The notes under the pieces were generated by a model, which was not told the origin of the DNA, searched no databases, and saw only the letters and a program-made list of their open reading frames with translations. A program made the translations under genes and the position numbers. Source: Paraburkholderia caffeinilytica (GTDB lineage Bacteria; Pseudomonadota; Gammaproteobacteria; Burkholderiales; Burkholderiaceae). Taken from it: 64,000 nt of DNA. Shown piece after piece: positions 8,379-17,503 of this stretch. Numbering within the stretch: position 1 is the first letter of the stretch; each line of letters opens with the position of its first letter. The DNA is taken from positions 62,001-126,000 of the forward strand of contig NZ_CP031466.1 of the NCBI RefSeq assembly GCF_003368325.1, read 5' to 3'.

Positions 8379-8804
8379 ATGAAGAACCTGGCAATTGCTT
8401 TAGTGGACCGTCCTGGTACCCTCGCGGAAATGACCGACGCTCTTGACAGAGCAGGTGTGCGCATTGAAGGTGGCGGCGTGTTTGTTGTTGACGGATGTGG
8501 CGTGGGACATTTCCTTGTTAAGGATGTATCCAGTGCCCGTCGTGCGCTTCTCGCCGCAAACATACAAGTATTGTCCGAACGAGATGTGGTCATCCCGAGA
8601 CTCAATCAATCCGTAGGAGGACAGTTCAGCCACTTTATGCGCAGAATGGCCGACGCTGGTATCAATATCGAAGTCCTGTACACCGATCGACACAGCCAGG
8701 TCGTCATCGTAGTTGATGATATCGAGGCATCACTTGCAGTCAACAGGGCATGGGATATCGAACAGGACATGCTGTGGAGTCTGTTCAATGACGGACTCCA
8801 CTAG
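8379..8804 (+). CDS. Tandem ACT-domain protein
   Basis: The 141-aa protein has two ACT folds: residues 1-68 beginning AIALVDRPGTLAEMTDALDRAGV, and residues 70-138 with GGQFSHFMRRMADAGINIEVLYT. ACT domains bind amino acids or related small ligands. No catalytic domain is attached, so this is a free-standing regulatory protein. Codon use is more A+T-rich than in the effector genes nearby. The start lies just after the cupin stop, suggesting an operon in which an exported cupin and an amino-acid-binding regulator act on one compound. That last point is inference. Confidence 0.75.
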   Translation: MKNLAIALVDRPGTLAEMTDALDRAGVRIEGGGVFVVDGCGVGHFLVKDVSSARRALLAANIQVLSERDVVIPRLNQSVGGQFSHFMRRMADAGINIEVLYTDRHSQVVIVVDDIEASLAVNRAWDIEQDMLWSLFNDGLH

Positions 8805-9081
8805 ACGGGCTGGATCTGGGCAACATAGTGAAGACGAGTCGATAAATCAAGCGGGGCCAATGATCATGCATTCGCGGCGCCTTACCGCCTGTGCGCGCCC
8901 AGAGGCCGATCATTGACTCGCGACCGTAGCCGTCGCGAGCGGCATCGGCATCGTGTTGCCCTCAAATGCGACCTTGGCCGCACAGATGGCAACCGCGAAG
9001 CGCTGCAACGGCCACGGCGAACCGCATACGCGCTGGCATGTCTCGCGGCCGACTCTGCATATCCGATGCGCGTCACGCGCT

Positions 9082-11337
9082 TTAATACGGCGATATCCAC
9101 GGATGCAAATGGCTGATACGCGCGCCCTGGCCGCGTATCCATTCGAGCGCGTACTGGCTCGTGCCAGTACGCGATTCCTCGACACCGCGCGCACTGTTGC
9201 GCACGCCGTGGCCTATGGTCCGGCCATGATGGCAGAGCGCGTCGATGCGCCCGCGCGGATAGCCTTGCGCAATGCGCTCGAATGCGTCGCGGTCTTGCGC
9301 AACGAGCGCCGACTGAGGCTGTTCGATCTCATGACGCGCGACTTCGGCAATCACGCGCAGCACACCGGCACGCGAAACGAAGGTGCCCGTGCGCATCACC
9401 TTGCTCATTCGCGTGCGCATCTGTTCCGGGGTCTGCCCGACGTGCACCTTGACCACGCGTTCCAGCGCGCCGCGCGAGATCACTTGCAAAAGCGCGGGCT
9501 CGCGCGTGACTTTGTCCCACAGTTCGCGAAGGCGGTTTTCGATCGGTTCGCTCTGACTGCCACGAGCCGTACGCTGCCGCATCTGGTTTTTACTTCCATC
9601 ACGCAAATCCTTCAGCGTCTGGCGATGAGCCGACAGTTGTTGCCCGATGTCTTCGACTTCGTCGGATACGGTCATGTGACGCGCGCTGAGCTTCGCGTAG
9701 TGCTCGAACTCTTTCTTGTGCTGCTCCGCGTATTGAAGTATTTCGCCTTGCAGACGTCCAATGCGAATTTCAAGTTGGTCGATATCGCCATGGCTTGCGC
9801 CTGTTCCGACCGAAAGAGACTCACCTGTTTTCGCTTTCGGCATGCCCTCGCGCGTGAGCCTGGTGCGCTCGGCGTTCACTTCGGCAATCCTGTCCTTGTA
9901 GTAGGCGTCGAGTTTCGGCGCCACATGTTGACCCAGTGCTTCGATGTCGTCGATGTCGATGAGCTTCGCGAACTGTTTCTCCACCGCCTCGATCATGGCC
10001 TGAAACGCCGCGCGATTCGCGGTGAGCGCGGTGGTCACGGTCTCGACCTGCCCGGCCGCGCGCGCGATGTTAGGACCTATCAGGCGCACCTCGCCGAAGG
10101 TCACTCCGGACGATTGACGTTGCACGGCGGCCTGCAGATTATGCTGCGCGTTCCTGAACACCCGCAGCACCTCGCGCGTGGCGATTTGCGCGGGCGTCAC
10201 ACCGAGCCAGCGGCGAAACCCATTCATGTGGTCCATTGTTTTGCCTTGCCGCCGTGCAACCGTCGACACGCGCAAGCTGCGGGCGAAATCCTCCACCAGC
10301 AAGCGCTCGACGACGGGGTACAACGGCTTGAGCCGGGGATGCAACACGAGCGCCATGAACGCCTGCAACGCGTCTTCCGGCTTGACTTGCGGTTCTGCGG
10401 CACCGCTTTGCACAATGTGATCGAGCGCAGTGTCGAAAGATTCCTGAAACTGACGCTCGGGATCCTGAGGACGGCGCGACAGCCGGCCTTGCACGGGCTG
10501 CAGGCCGTGCAGCCATTCGGTGACCTTGTCCGCGAGTTCGGGACTCACGTGGTCGATCATTTCGAAGGTGCCGACGTCTCCCAAAGCGCGCAGCGTATCG
10601 CGGCTCGCCACGGCTTGCACTTCGCGCGCCGCGTTGCTGCGGCTGCTCTTTAGCAGATGGACCTGCTGCCCCAATGCGGCGATACGTTGTTCGTGCGCGA
10701 CGCGCAGTTCGGCGCGGCTCGTGCCGGCTTGCGGCGGACGTGCCGCGATGCTTGCGACCGGCGCGTCGGCGGTACGGGCTTCATGCAATTGTTCGAGGCG
10801 GCTCGACTTTTCTTCGAGCGACGCATTCAGCTTTTCGACAACCGCGCGCGCGCGTTCGCACTGTTTGCCGAGCGTATCGACGCTGCGCTGCGCGATGTCT
10901 TTGCGCGCTTCGAGCCGCGCAATGGCCTGCTGCACTTCGGCTTGCGAGATTGGCGGGGCATCGGGCGCGTCGGGCGCATCGGGCGCATCGGATTGTGCGG
11001 GGGCCTTCAGCGCGAGTAACTGGGTCTCGATCTCACGGATTTCATCGGCGAATGCGAGTATCGCATCGATATCGCGTTGCCTTGCCCCGAGCGCGATGGC
11101 ACGGTTCGCGGGTTCGGACCGTTGCTGCGCGACGGGCGTCACTTCGAGCGAAGACGATGACGACGCGCCTTCGGCCGCCGACGGATGCGCTGGCAAGCTG
11201 GCGATGAGCGGGTTCGCCCCGGCGCGCAAGCGGCGTTCCCGTTGCGCGCCGGTTGTTGCTCCAGTTGCTCCGGTCGTTGCGGCTTCGTGCTCCGGCACGT
11301 CGTGAGGTCGTTGCGGGGATCGAATCGGCTGAACCAT
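9082..11337 (-). CDS. Long coiled-coil protein, candidate T3S effector
   Basis: This 751-aa protein starts at 11337. Residues 1-85 are Ser/Thr/Ala/Arg-rich. The rest is helical with extended heptad-like stretches: roughly 85-250 (EIREIETQLLAL, QQAIARLEARKDIAQRS, LEEKSSRLEQL) and 470-590 (RIGRLQGEILQYAEQHKKEFEHYAKL). A DAP tripeptide repeat lies near residues 117-128. I recognise no enzyme motif. An exact PIP box with a YANNNT element lies upstream on the minus strand, which is the main support for an effector role. There is no signal peptide or membrane segment. The gene is divergent from the ankyrin gene, which has its own PIP box. Confidence 0.65.
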   Translation of the reverse strand: MVQPIRSPQRPHDVPEHEAATTGATGATTGAQRERRLRAGANPLIASLPAHPSAAEGASSSSSLEVTPVAQQRSEPANRAIALGARQRDIDAILAFADEIREIETQLLALKAPAQSDAPDAPDAPDAPPISQAEVQQAIARLEARKDIAQRSVDTLGKQCERARAVVEKLNASLEEKSSRLEQLHEARTADAPVASIAARPPQAGTSRAELRVAHEQRIAALGQQVHLLKSSRSNAAREVQAVASRDTLRALGDVGTFEMIDHVSPELADKVTEWLHGLQPVQGRLSRRPQDPERQFQESFDTALDHIVQSGAAEPQVKPEDALQAFMALVLHPRLKPLYPVVERLLVEDFARSLRVSTVARRQGKTMDHMNGFRRWLGVTPAQIATREVLRVFRNAQHNLQAAVQRQSSGVTFGEVRLIGPNIARAAGQVETVTTALTANRAAFQAMIEAVEKQFAKLIDIDDIEALGQHVAPKLDAYYKDRIAEVNAERTRLTREGMPKAKTGESLSVGTGASHGDIDQLEIRIGRLQGEILQYAEQHKKEFEHYAKLSARHMTVSDEVEDIGQQLSAHRQTLKDLRDGSKNQMRQRTARGSQSEPIENRLRELWDKVTREPALLQVISRGALERVVKVHVGQTPEQMRTRMSKVMRTGTFVSRAGVLRVIAEVARHEIEQPQSALVAQDRDAFERIAQGYPRGRIDALCHHGRTIGHGVRNSARGVEESRTGTSQYALEWIRGQGARISHLHPWISPY
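10958..10993. repeat. Nine-base tandem repeat (four units)
   Basis: Four imperfect 9-base units of gcatcgggc/gcgtcgggc run head to tail inside the coiled-coil gene and encode the Asp-Ala-Pro repeats. It is a likely site of length variation between strains. Confidence 0.8.
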
Positions 11338-11460
11338 ATGTTTCCTTTGGTCGGGCGGTGGCTCACCGATGCCGCCGCGGGAAACCAGAAAAATCCGCGA
11401 CGTATGAGCCTATGACGAGTCGATTGTGGCCGCCGACAATACGCAAGCAACGAAGATGCG

Positions 11461-11485
11461 GCGAATAGGCGGCGACGAAGGCGAA
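11461..11485 (-). promoter_or_regulatory. PIP/hrpII box for the coiled-coil gene
   Basis: On the minus strand TTCGC (11485-11481) and TTCGC (11465-11461) are separated by 15 bases. CACAAT (YANNNT) is at 11428-11423, 32 bp downstream. About 85 bp of leader precede the start at 11337. Confidence 0.8.
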
Positions 11486-11554
11486 ACAGCGCTGTGTGTT
11501 GCCGAACAGCCGCTCGCTGCGAAACAAGCCTGCCGTTCGGGCTCATTGAACCGG

Positions 11555-11579
11555 TTCGCTGAAGGAATACGGATTTCGC
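11555..11579 (+). promoter_or_regulatory. PIP/hrpII box for the ankyrin gene
   Basis: TTCGC (11555-11559) and TTCGC (11575-11579) are separated by 15 bases. GATACT at 11612-11617, 32 bp on, is a near-match to YANNNT (G for Y). It is back to back with the minus-strand box at 11461-11485, so two HrpB/HrpX-type promoters share this 426-base intergenic region. I see no gene in the gap. Confidence 0.75.
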
Positions 11580-11763
11580 CGACTCTCGATCGTGTGCCGC
11601 GCGGCGCTTGCGATACTTGGCGCGTATTCAGGAGACGTCGCTTTCGCGATCCGCCTGCAAGTCCATGCGCGCGCAGCGTCACTCGCGTTGCGCGTTTGTG
11701 CCGTGGTGCGTTGTCGACCGGTTGCATCGCTGACCGGCACGCCAAACCGATCTCAGGACAGCC

Positions 11764-13707
11764 ATGAAACGTGTCGATAGCCCCTCCGCGCCCTTCACGA
11801 GTGCCGCAGCCGATGCTGCGGAGTACGGTCAATCGGGATCGACGTCGTCTGGCGCGCCGTCACTTAGACGTTCACCGCTGCGCAGCCGCGCTGCGGGACT
11901 GTTTGCGGCGCTGACGCCGTCGTCCATGCGCGCACAGCGGCATCAGCAGCAACCCCGGCAGCGTCCCCAGTTGCACGGCAACCTGCCGGCTTCGCTGCAT
12001 CGACCGGGTGGCGCAGGCACAGATGCCCGCATAGCCGCCACATCAACGGGTGCACCAAGGCCCGCGACGGCAGCGGGCAGTTCGACGGCTCCCACCATGC
12101 CGGAACCAGTGGACCTCGCGGCCGAGTACGGCCTGTCGCGCCCGCCGATACCTGGAATCATCTTCGCCGTGAGCGATGCCCGACCGGACTATCCCGCACC
12201 GGTTCCGGGACGCCCATTGACATCCGATGAACGGAACGTGATGTCGAATTGGGCGAGCCGGATCGACAGAACCTTGCCTCGTAGCGCCAAGGCCGCATTC
12301 CACCACGACGTGGCGGCGCTCGGCCAGGAGATGTCCGGCGATGGCGCGCTCCTCAAGACTTGCATCGACCACATGCGCGAAGGTCTGACCGAATGCGCGG
12401 ATCGCGCGCTGCTGATGTGGCAGCAGGTGCAGACCGCCCGTCAGGCGCATCATGCGAGCCGTGGCGCATACGACGCAGGCCAATTGTTTTTGCTTGGCCG
12501 CGGCATGTACCGGCTCGGCCAGGTGGACGCCTACGCGCTCACGTCCGCAAGCGGGCGAGGGTATGGAAACGACGAAGGCGTCGAGGTCGTCTTGCGCGCT
12601 CGCGAAACGTTACGCGAAACCCTCGAGCTGCCGATTCCGCACACGGACGGCGCATCGACGCACGACGCCGGTGTCGTGATCGAAGGACTCTCGGACGACG
12701 CGTTGAAAGCAGCGTGCTCGCGGATCATCAGAGGCGAATTGCGCGACGGCGGCAAGGCGCTAGCCGAGTTCCTCGCTAGCTGGACGCCGCTCGTCACGCA
12801 TCTCACGGCGACCACGCCCGAACTGGCCGATTTGCATAAGTCGATCAATCAATACCGCGATGGATTGATCGATAGCATCGAGGCGCACTGTCACGATCCA
12901 GCGTCGCAGGCGGCCGCCGGCAAGGCGCCGCTGACGAGCGCGCAATACGGCGCGCGGCTCACGCAGGGCGGTGCGCAGGTCGGCGAGTTGCGCGATGCCG
13001 CGAATCTTGCCGCCGTGCGTGGCGCATATTTTCCGGTTGAGCCAGGAGCGCTCGAATCGCAATGGCAGGGCGTCACCGCGATGCGCACGCGGACAGCGGC
13101 GAGACCTTTCGTTCAAGGCTTGCGCGATGCGGCGAGCCAAGGCACGTTCAAGGCCGGCTGGGTGCATCCGACATATCGCTGGAATCATCTGCATATCGCG
13201 GCGGCCGCGGGCGATACGCAATTGACTCGCGCGCTGATCGAGCACGGCGTGCCAGCGGATCAGGCGGACACCTCCGGGCTCGCGCCACTGCACGTCGCGG
13301 CCGCGAGTGCGAGCGCCGGTTCCGTTGCGACCTTGATCGCTGTGCGGGCCGATGCGAATGCGCCCGACCGCGCGGGGTATCGTCCGTTGCATTGGGCCGC
13401 GCGCTCGGGCGACCGGCGCACTGTGGAAGCAATGCTGCCGTCGGTGACGGAAATCGACGCCGTGCATTCCGACACAGGCACGACGGCGTTGCATCTTGCC
13501 GCGACGCTCGGCAAGCTCGACGTGGTTCGTGCGTTGCTCGCGGGTGGGGCGAATCCGTTGCTGAAAACAGCGGACGGATCGACCGTGCGCGATGCGCTGA
13601 AGCACTCGCAAGCCGCCCGTCGCGCGCCGGAATACAAGCTCACTTACGAAGCATTGAAGGCGGCTGAACGCGTGACGCTCGCCGCTGCGTCCAGCCACGC
13701 GCGGTAG
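11764..13707 (+). CDS. Ankyrin-repeat protein, candidate T3S effector
   Basis: ATG 11764 gives 647 aa. Residues 1-120 are Ser/Thr/Pro/Arg-rich. Residues 120-470 are of unknown helical fold. From about residue 480 there are four ankyrin repeats, recognisable by NHLHIAAAAGD, APLHVAAASA, RPLHWAARSGD and TALHLAATLGK with their helix-loop partners (LIEHG, LLAGGANPL). Ankyrin repeats mediate protein-protein contacts and are frequent in bacterial effectors acting inside eukaryotic cells. The exact PIP box 185 bp upstream supports secretion-linked control. The host target is unknown. Confidence 0.7.
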   Translation: MKRVDSPSAPFTSAAADAAEYGQSGSTSSGAPSLRRSPLRSRAAGLFAALTPSSMRAQRHQQQPRQRPQLHGNLPASLHRPGGAGTDARIAATSTGAPRPATAAGSSTAPTMPEPVDLAAEYGLSRPPIPGIIFAVSDARPDYPAPVPGRPLTSDERNVMSNWASRIDRTLPRSAKAAFHHDVAALGQEMSGDGALLKTCIDHMREGLTECADRALLMWQQVQTARQAHHASRGAYDAGQLFLLGRGMYRLGQVDAYALTSASGRGYGNDEGVEVVLRARETLRETLELPIPHTDGASTHDAGVVIEGLSDDALKAACSRIIRGELRDGGKALAEFLASWTPLVTHLTATTPELADLHKSINQYRDGLIDSIEAHCHDPASQAAAGKAPLTSAQYGARLTQGGAQVGELRDAANLAAVRGAYFPVEPGALESQWQGVTAMRTRTAARPFVQGLRDAASQGTFKAGWVHPTYRWNHLHIAAAAGDTQLTRALIEHGVPADQADTSGLAPLHVAAASASAGSVATLIAVRADANAPDRAGYRPLHWAARSGDRRTVEAMLPSVTEIDAVHSDTGTTALHLAATLGKLDVVRALLAGGANPLLKTADGSTVRDALKHSQAARRAPEYKLTYEALKAAERVTLAAASSHAR

Positions 13708-13788
13708 GTGTCGATTTCAGGAAGCGGTCGTGCCGGACAGCATATCCGCCACGCGGCACGACTCACGTTGCGCTGAACGCGCGCCGTA

Positions 13789-14742
13789 TCATAGCGGCTT
13801 GCGCGCGACCACCGTCGGGAACATGCGCGCGCGGTCGTCGATGAACTCGATATCCACGAAACCGGCTTCGCGAAGTTGGCTATCGGTTTGCGCATGAGTG
13901 CGGAACGCGCTCCATTGCGCTTCGATGATGCGCACGAAGAGCAGATGCTGAAGCGCAAGCACTTCACGGTCGATCTGCGCCATGTCCCACGGCGACTCCG
14001 GCGACAGCGTGGGCGGTGGCGTCAGGAAACTCGTGACGAGCTTTCCGTCCGGCTTGAGCGCATCGAAAAACGAGCGATAGAGCGCGACGACACGGCCGTC
14101 GTCGGGCTCGTAGATGTTCAGGCCGTTGCTCGTCAATACGTCGAAGCCGCGATGGACGCCCAACGACCATGCGTCCTTGCGATGCAGCGATACGCGCACG
14201 GAGAGGCCTCGTTCATCGGCGAGCGCGGCCGCGTGATCCAGCGCGGCCTGATCCAGATCTACGCCGACGAGTTCGATGTCTTCCAGCCCTGTGTAGTCGA
14301 GCAGTAGCAATTCGCCCATCACGCCGCACGGAACCGATGCGAGCACCATCCCCGGCGCGAGCAGTGCCTGCAGCGTACGACGGAAAATGCCGAAGCGTTC
14401 GCGTGTCGCGAGCACCGCCGGCAGCGTGTCGAAAATCCGCGATTCCAGCGCGGTCATCGCGGCGGGCGCAGTCGCGCCGGCTTGATACGTGACCAGCCGA
14501 TGCGTCCAGTCAGCATTCAAGCCGCGATGCTCGAGCAGAAACCTGCCGAGTTCGAAGCCGGACAACTCGTTCGCGAGCGCGATCTGTTGCGCGACGGTGG
14601 CGCCGGGTATGTCTCCCGCGCCGCGCAATCTCTCGACGATCGTCCGCAGCCGGTCTTCATACCCGCTCTTCGCGTTGCCGCCGTGAGAAATCAATCGGTC
14701 ATCGGCGTTGGCTTCAATTGCGGCTTGATCTGTTTTCGTCAT
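13789..14742 (-). CDS. Class I SAM-dependent methyltransferase
   Basis: I start the protein at ATG 14742, behind AGAGGA, giving 317 aa. A Rossmann-type methyltransferase core is visible: MVLASVPCGVMGELLLLD (motif I), IELVGVDLDQAALDHA (motif II, acidic residue binding the ribose), then DAWSLG, FDVLTSNGLNIYEPDD (motif IV) and LKPDGKLVTSF (motif V). The N-terminal 100 residues are helical. The substrate is unknown. It is convergent with the ankyrin gene and divergent from a PIP-controlled gene, but no PIP box faces it. It could serve secondary metabolism; nothing in the sequence specifies this. Confidence 0.75.
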   Translation of the reverse strand: MTKTDQAAIEANADDRLISHGGNAKSGYEDRLRTIVERLRGAGDIPGATVAQQIALANELSGFELGRFLLEHRGLNADWTHRLVTYQAGATAPAAMTALESRIFDTLPAVLATRERFGIFRRTLQALLAPGMVLASVPCGVMGELLLLDYTGLEDIELVGVDLDQAALDHAAALADERGLSVRVSLHRKDAWSLGVHRGFDVLTSNGLNIYEPDDGRVVALYRSFFDALKPDGKLVTSFLTPPPTLSPESPWDMAQIDREVLALQHLLFVRIIEAQWSAFRTHAQTDSQLREAGFVDIEFIDDRARMFPTVVARKPL

Positions 14743-14878
14743 TACCGGTCCTCTAGAGCGATGTTCGATGTGCGGCATGCCGTAGTGTCGTTGGCTGCCA
14801 TCGGGGCTTCGCACTGTATCGCAGTTCCGCGGACCTCGCCGCGCGAAAAGATGGCAATCGGCGGATCGACGCCGACAC

Positions 14879-14903
14879 TTCGGTAACGGAGAAAGAACTT
14901 CGC
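14879..14903 (+). promoter_or_regulatory. PIP/hrpII box for the 14974 gene
   Basis: TTCGG (14879-14883) and TTCGC (14899-14903) with a 15-base spacer. TAGGGT (YANNNT) at 14935-14940 is 31 bp downstream. The -10 directly precedes an in-frame ATG at 14941, which argues for the later start at 14974. Confidence 0.75.
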
Positions 14904-14973
14904 TGTCCCACGCCGGGCGGCTCGCGTTTTTGCGTAGGGTATGCGCCACCCGATCGGAACTGAAGAAGTCACC

Positions 14974-15570
14974 ATGTCCAAAGTATCGGCGGAAAGCAGC
15001 GTTCAGGCGCTTGCTGAGCTCGCATTGTCAACAATCGGCGATGCAGACGTCGCACGAATGCCCGCGCATTCCAAGGCGAGGCTGGCTCCCGGCTTCGCAG
15101 CATTGAAGTCGACGGCCGCGCACTGCAGGCAACGCCCGATGGACCGCCCCAAGCTGATGCGTACGCCGCAAACGCGCGAGCGGCTGCATCGCCTGCGTCA
15201 CGAACTGGGCAGGATCAGCCCGCCGCCGTCGACTATTGAAGAGGCGCGCGCCGAAATTATCCAGGCCATGGCACGCGCGGATCTTGGCGCTTGGCGCGTG
15301 CCGGAGCTCACCGGCGACTCGGCGCTTCACCATGCGGACGGCTCGGTGCAAATCGTTCTCATTGCGCATGTGATAGTTTTCAACAGCACAGGCGCCTTTC
15401 AGATTGTCGACACCCACCCGCCCGGTGCGCCGTATTTCGAAATGCGCGGACGCGATGGCGCGGCTTTCGTGCCACCTTGCGATATGCATGCGGAAGCTGA
15501 CCGTAATGTAGGCCCACCACAAGACGAAACCAGCGGGCGTGCGGACCCGGCGCATCTGCGGCGCGCCTGA
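14974..15570 (+). CDS. Unknown protein under PIP control, candidate T3S effector
   Basis: The 198-aa protein begins MSKVSAESSVQALAEL. I recognise no domain. Residues 40-75 are basic (KARLAPG, HCRQRPMDRPK), and the middle contains a beta-rich part (VQIVLIAHVIVFNSTGAFQIVDTHPPG). There is no signal peptide or clear membrane helix. The start at 14974 is preferred because the upstream ATG at 14941 abuts the -10 box. Effector status rests on the exact PIP box with correctly spaced -10 and on the neighbourhood. The gene is upstream of, and in line with, an ECF sigma/anti-sigma pair but separated from it by about 105 bases. Confidence 0.5.
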   Translation: MSKVSAESSVQALAELALSTIGDADVARMPAHSKARLAPGFAALKSTAAHCRQRPMDRPKLMRTPQTRERLHRLRHELGRISPPPSTIEEARAEIIQAMARADLGAWRVPELTGDSALHHADGSVQIVLIAHVIVFNSTGAFQIVDTHPPGAPYFEMRGRDGAAFVPPCDMHAEADRNVGPPQDETSGRADPAHLRRA

Positions 15571-15676
15571 CGGCTGGCGGGGCCCGAACAATTATTTTTG
15601 CGTCGCTCGCAACTTTTCGCGGCGGCGGCGACACTCACGGTCATCCACACAATCTGGCGGATGCGAGCACAGCGAC

Positions 15677-16270
15677 ATGTCACCGGAACCGATCGTTACA
15701 AGCAACGTCTGTCTTGCCGCGCGTAGCGTCGACGCGGAGGATGTCGCGCTGCTGCAGCGCATCTCGGCGGCGGACAGGTCCGCGCTGGCCACGCTCTACC
15801 GCGAATATCACCGGCGACTGGTCCGCTTTCTCGGCCGCTTCACGCGGCGCGACGACGTGATCGAGGAAGTCATCAACGACACCTTTATGATCGTCTGGCA
15901 GAAGGCTGGCGAATTTCGCGGCCAATCACGCGTGTCGACGTGGCTCATGGGCATTGCGTACCGCGTTACGTTGAAGGCACTGCGCCAGGGTGGCTTGCCG
16001 GCGGAACAGCAGCACGACTATGAGGGGCCGTGCGTCGAGCCGTTCGCCGAACACGAAACGACCGACTGGGTGACCAAGGGGCTGACCAGGCTCGCCCCGG
16101 AGCAGCGCATCGTGATGGAGCTGGCCTACGTAATGGGCCATTCGCTCGAAGAGATTGCGGAGATAACCGAAAGCCCTGTCAGTACCGTGAAGGCCAGAAT
16201 GTTTCATGCGCGGGTCAAGCTGCGCAATCTGCTGCCGGCGCTCGCCGGCATTGATGGGAGCGCTCGATGA
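15677..16270 (+). CDS. ECF RNA polymerase sigma factor
   Basis: A 197-aa sigma-70 factor of the extracytoplasmic-function group, which directs RNA polymerase to stress- or signal-specific promoters. Region 2 is ALYREYHRRLVRFLGRF through DVIEEVINDTFMIVWQKAGEFRG and STWLMGIAYR. Region 4 is LAPEQRIVMELAYVMGHSLEEIAEI followed by the helix-turn-helix STVKARMFHARVKLR. The stop overlaps the start of the anti-sigma gene (ATGA at 16267-16270), so the two are translationally coupled. The sigma domain closely resembles that of the PAS-sigma fusion at 18669-20027, suggesting duplication. Confidence 0.92.
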   Translation: MSPEPIVTSNVCLAARSVDAEDVALLQRISAADRSALATLYREYHRRLVRFLGRFTRRDDVIEEVINDTFMIVWQKAGEFRGQSRVSTWLMGIAYRVTLKALRQGGLPAEQQHDYEGPCVEPFAEHETTDWVTKGLTRLAPEQRIVMELAYVMGHSLEEIAEITESPVSTVKARMFHARVKLRNLLPALAGIDGSAR

Positions 16271-16938
16271 GCAATCCAGCCGAGAGCGAACTCGCTCATC
16301 TGCATGTATGGGAACTGTTGCCGTGGATCGTCAACGGCCGGGCGTCCGACGCCGAACGCAAGCTGGTCGACGCGCACGTGCGTGATTGCGAACGATGCCA
16401 GGCCGAGCTCGCATCGCAACGCACGCTGTGCGCGGCGATGGCGTCGCGCGAGGACGCCGGCCCCGACATCGAACGCGGTCTCGATCATCTGTGGGAGCGT
16501 TTTGACGAAGCGGCGCAGCCGGCCGTTCGCACCGGCACGTTGTCGTCGGCACCCTGGCGCGGCCGCATGACGGCGATCGCGTGCGGTCTCGCGGCCGTCG
16601 TGCTGCTGGAGACGGGCGCACTGGCGACGCTCGGTTTCAGCCGCGGCGCCGATAGCGTGCCGGCGAACTATCACACACTGTCCGAGGTCAATGCGGGCGC
16701 TGCGCGCGCGACGATCCGCCTTGTCGCCGATCCCGCGATGCCGGTTGGCCGGCTGCAGGCGCTGCTCGTGCCGCTTCATCTGCAGATTGTCGGCGGCCCG
16801 AGCGAAAACGGCGTCTATTCGCTCGCGCCGCTCGTGCCGGTTGCTCCGGGCGACGTCGCAAGGCAGCTCGGCGTGTTGCGCGCCGCGCCCGGCGTGCGCT
16901 TCGCGGAGCCGGTCGGGGAGGGCGCCAGCGGTCCCTGA
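16267..16938 (+). CDS. Membrane anti-sigma factor with zinc-binding ZAS domain
   Basis: A 223-aa protein coupled to the ECF sigma gene. Residues 1-70 hold the zinc-associated anti-sigma fold: HLHVWELLPWIVNG, then H-x-x-x-C-x-x-C (HVRDCERC). One membrane helix follows at about residues 97-120 (TAIACGLAAVVLLETGALATLG). The remaining 100 residues are periplasmic and would sense the signal. It is expected to hold the sigma factor inactive at the inner membrane until stimulated. The signal cannot be read from the sequence. A short terminator overlaps the stop codon. Confidence 0.85.
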   Translation: MSNPAESELAHLHVWELLPWIVNGRASDAERKLVDAHVRDCERCQAELASQRTLCAAMASREDAGPDIERGLDHLWERFDEAAQPAVRTGTLSSAPWRGRMTAIACGLAAVVLLETGALATLGFSRGADSVPANYHTLSEVNAGAARATIRLVADPAMPVGRLQALLVPLHLQIVGGPSENGVYSLAPLVPVAPGDVARQLGVLRAAPGVRFAEPVGEGASGP

Positions 16939-16960
16939 CAATTCCTTGTCAATTTTTTTT
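16936..16960 (+). terminator. Rho-independent terminator of the sigma/anti-sigma operon
   Basis: TGACAA (16936-16941), loop TTCC, TTGTCA (16946-16951), then a run of T to 16960. The stem is only 6 bp but the T-tract is strong. The anti-sigma stop codon is part of the stem. Confidence 0.65.
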
Positions 16961-17135
16961 ACTGTTCGGGTTCATCGGTTAGGATCGGCAAGCTAGGTGC
17001 GTTCCCGCGCGCCCTGAGCTTGCCGGATGGCTTGTGTAAAGCCATTGCTTTGACCGTCGTTGAGCCTTGCGCGGAGCTGGTATCCTGGTAACGGCTTCTT
17101 TGCGGGCGCGTCGGCGGCCTCCATCAGATGGGGCG

Positions 17136-17325
17136 ATGACCACGGGCGCGAGGTTCGTCGTCAACGCGGGCTATGGCTGGCGCCTTTCCGGCGACTGGAC
17201 CGCGCAGGCCATGCTCTCGCACTACCCGTTCAACCGGGCGCCGTCCGCGTCGCGTTCCAACTACAACGAACTTGCGTTGACCGCAGGCTGGCGCGACTCG
17301 GTGTTCGCGTCGCTCGCTACGCCAC
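17136..17325 (+). pseudogene. Fragment of an outer-membrane beta-barrel protein gene
   Basis: Within the 565-base gap before the next gene, this stretch encodes about 63 residues with a beta-barrel pattern (FVVNAGYGWRLSGDWTAQA, HYPFN, NYNELALTAGWRDSVFASLATP). It resembles a segment of proteobacterial outer-membrane proteins of the TIGR02001-like kind. No N-terminal signal and no C-terminus are present, and the resemblance stops at 17325, three bases before a PIP box. I read it as a remnant. The family assignment is from memory and tentative. Confidence 0.4.
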
Positions 17326-17327
17326 TT

Positions 17328-17352
17328 TTCGGTGGTGGACGAACCGGTTCGC
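17328..17352 (+). promoter_or_regulatory. PIP/hrpII box for the 17504 gene
   Basis: TTCGG (17328-17332) and TTCGC (17348-17352) with a 15-base spacer. CATGCT (YANNNT) at 17384-17389 is 31 bp downstream. The box begins directly after the outer-membrane protein fragment. Confidence 0.75.
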
Positions 17353-17503
17353 CCGCCGGCCACGCTGGGCGTTATCCAGGGCGCATGCTCTTATCAGGCA
17401 ATTTCACTAGTCAAGTGAGCGGCCTTCCGTCCGATGTCCGGTTCGACGCAGCGACAGGTGCTGGCTCTTCCTTGCCCGCCGAATTTTCCAGTGGAGCCAC
17501 TTC

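Noticed and set aside
8953..10653. A 566-aa plus-strand frame opposite the coiled-coil gene
   Set aside because: The minus-strand gene has a PIP promoter and coiled-coil content; the plus frame is rich in Arg/His/Phe with no domain, as expected of a shadow.
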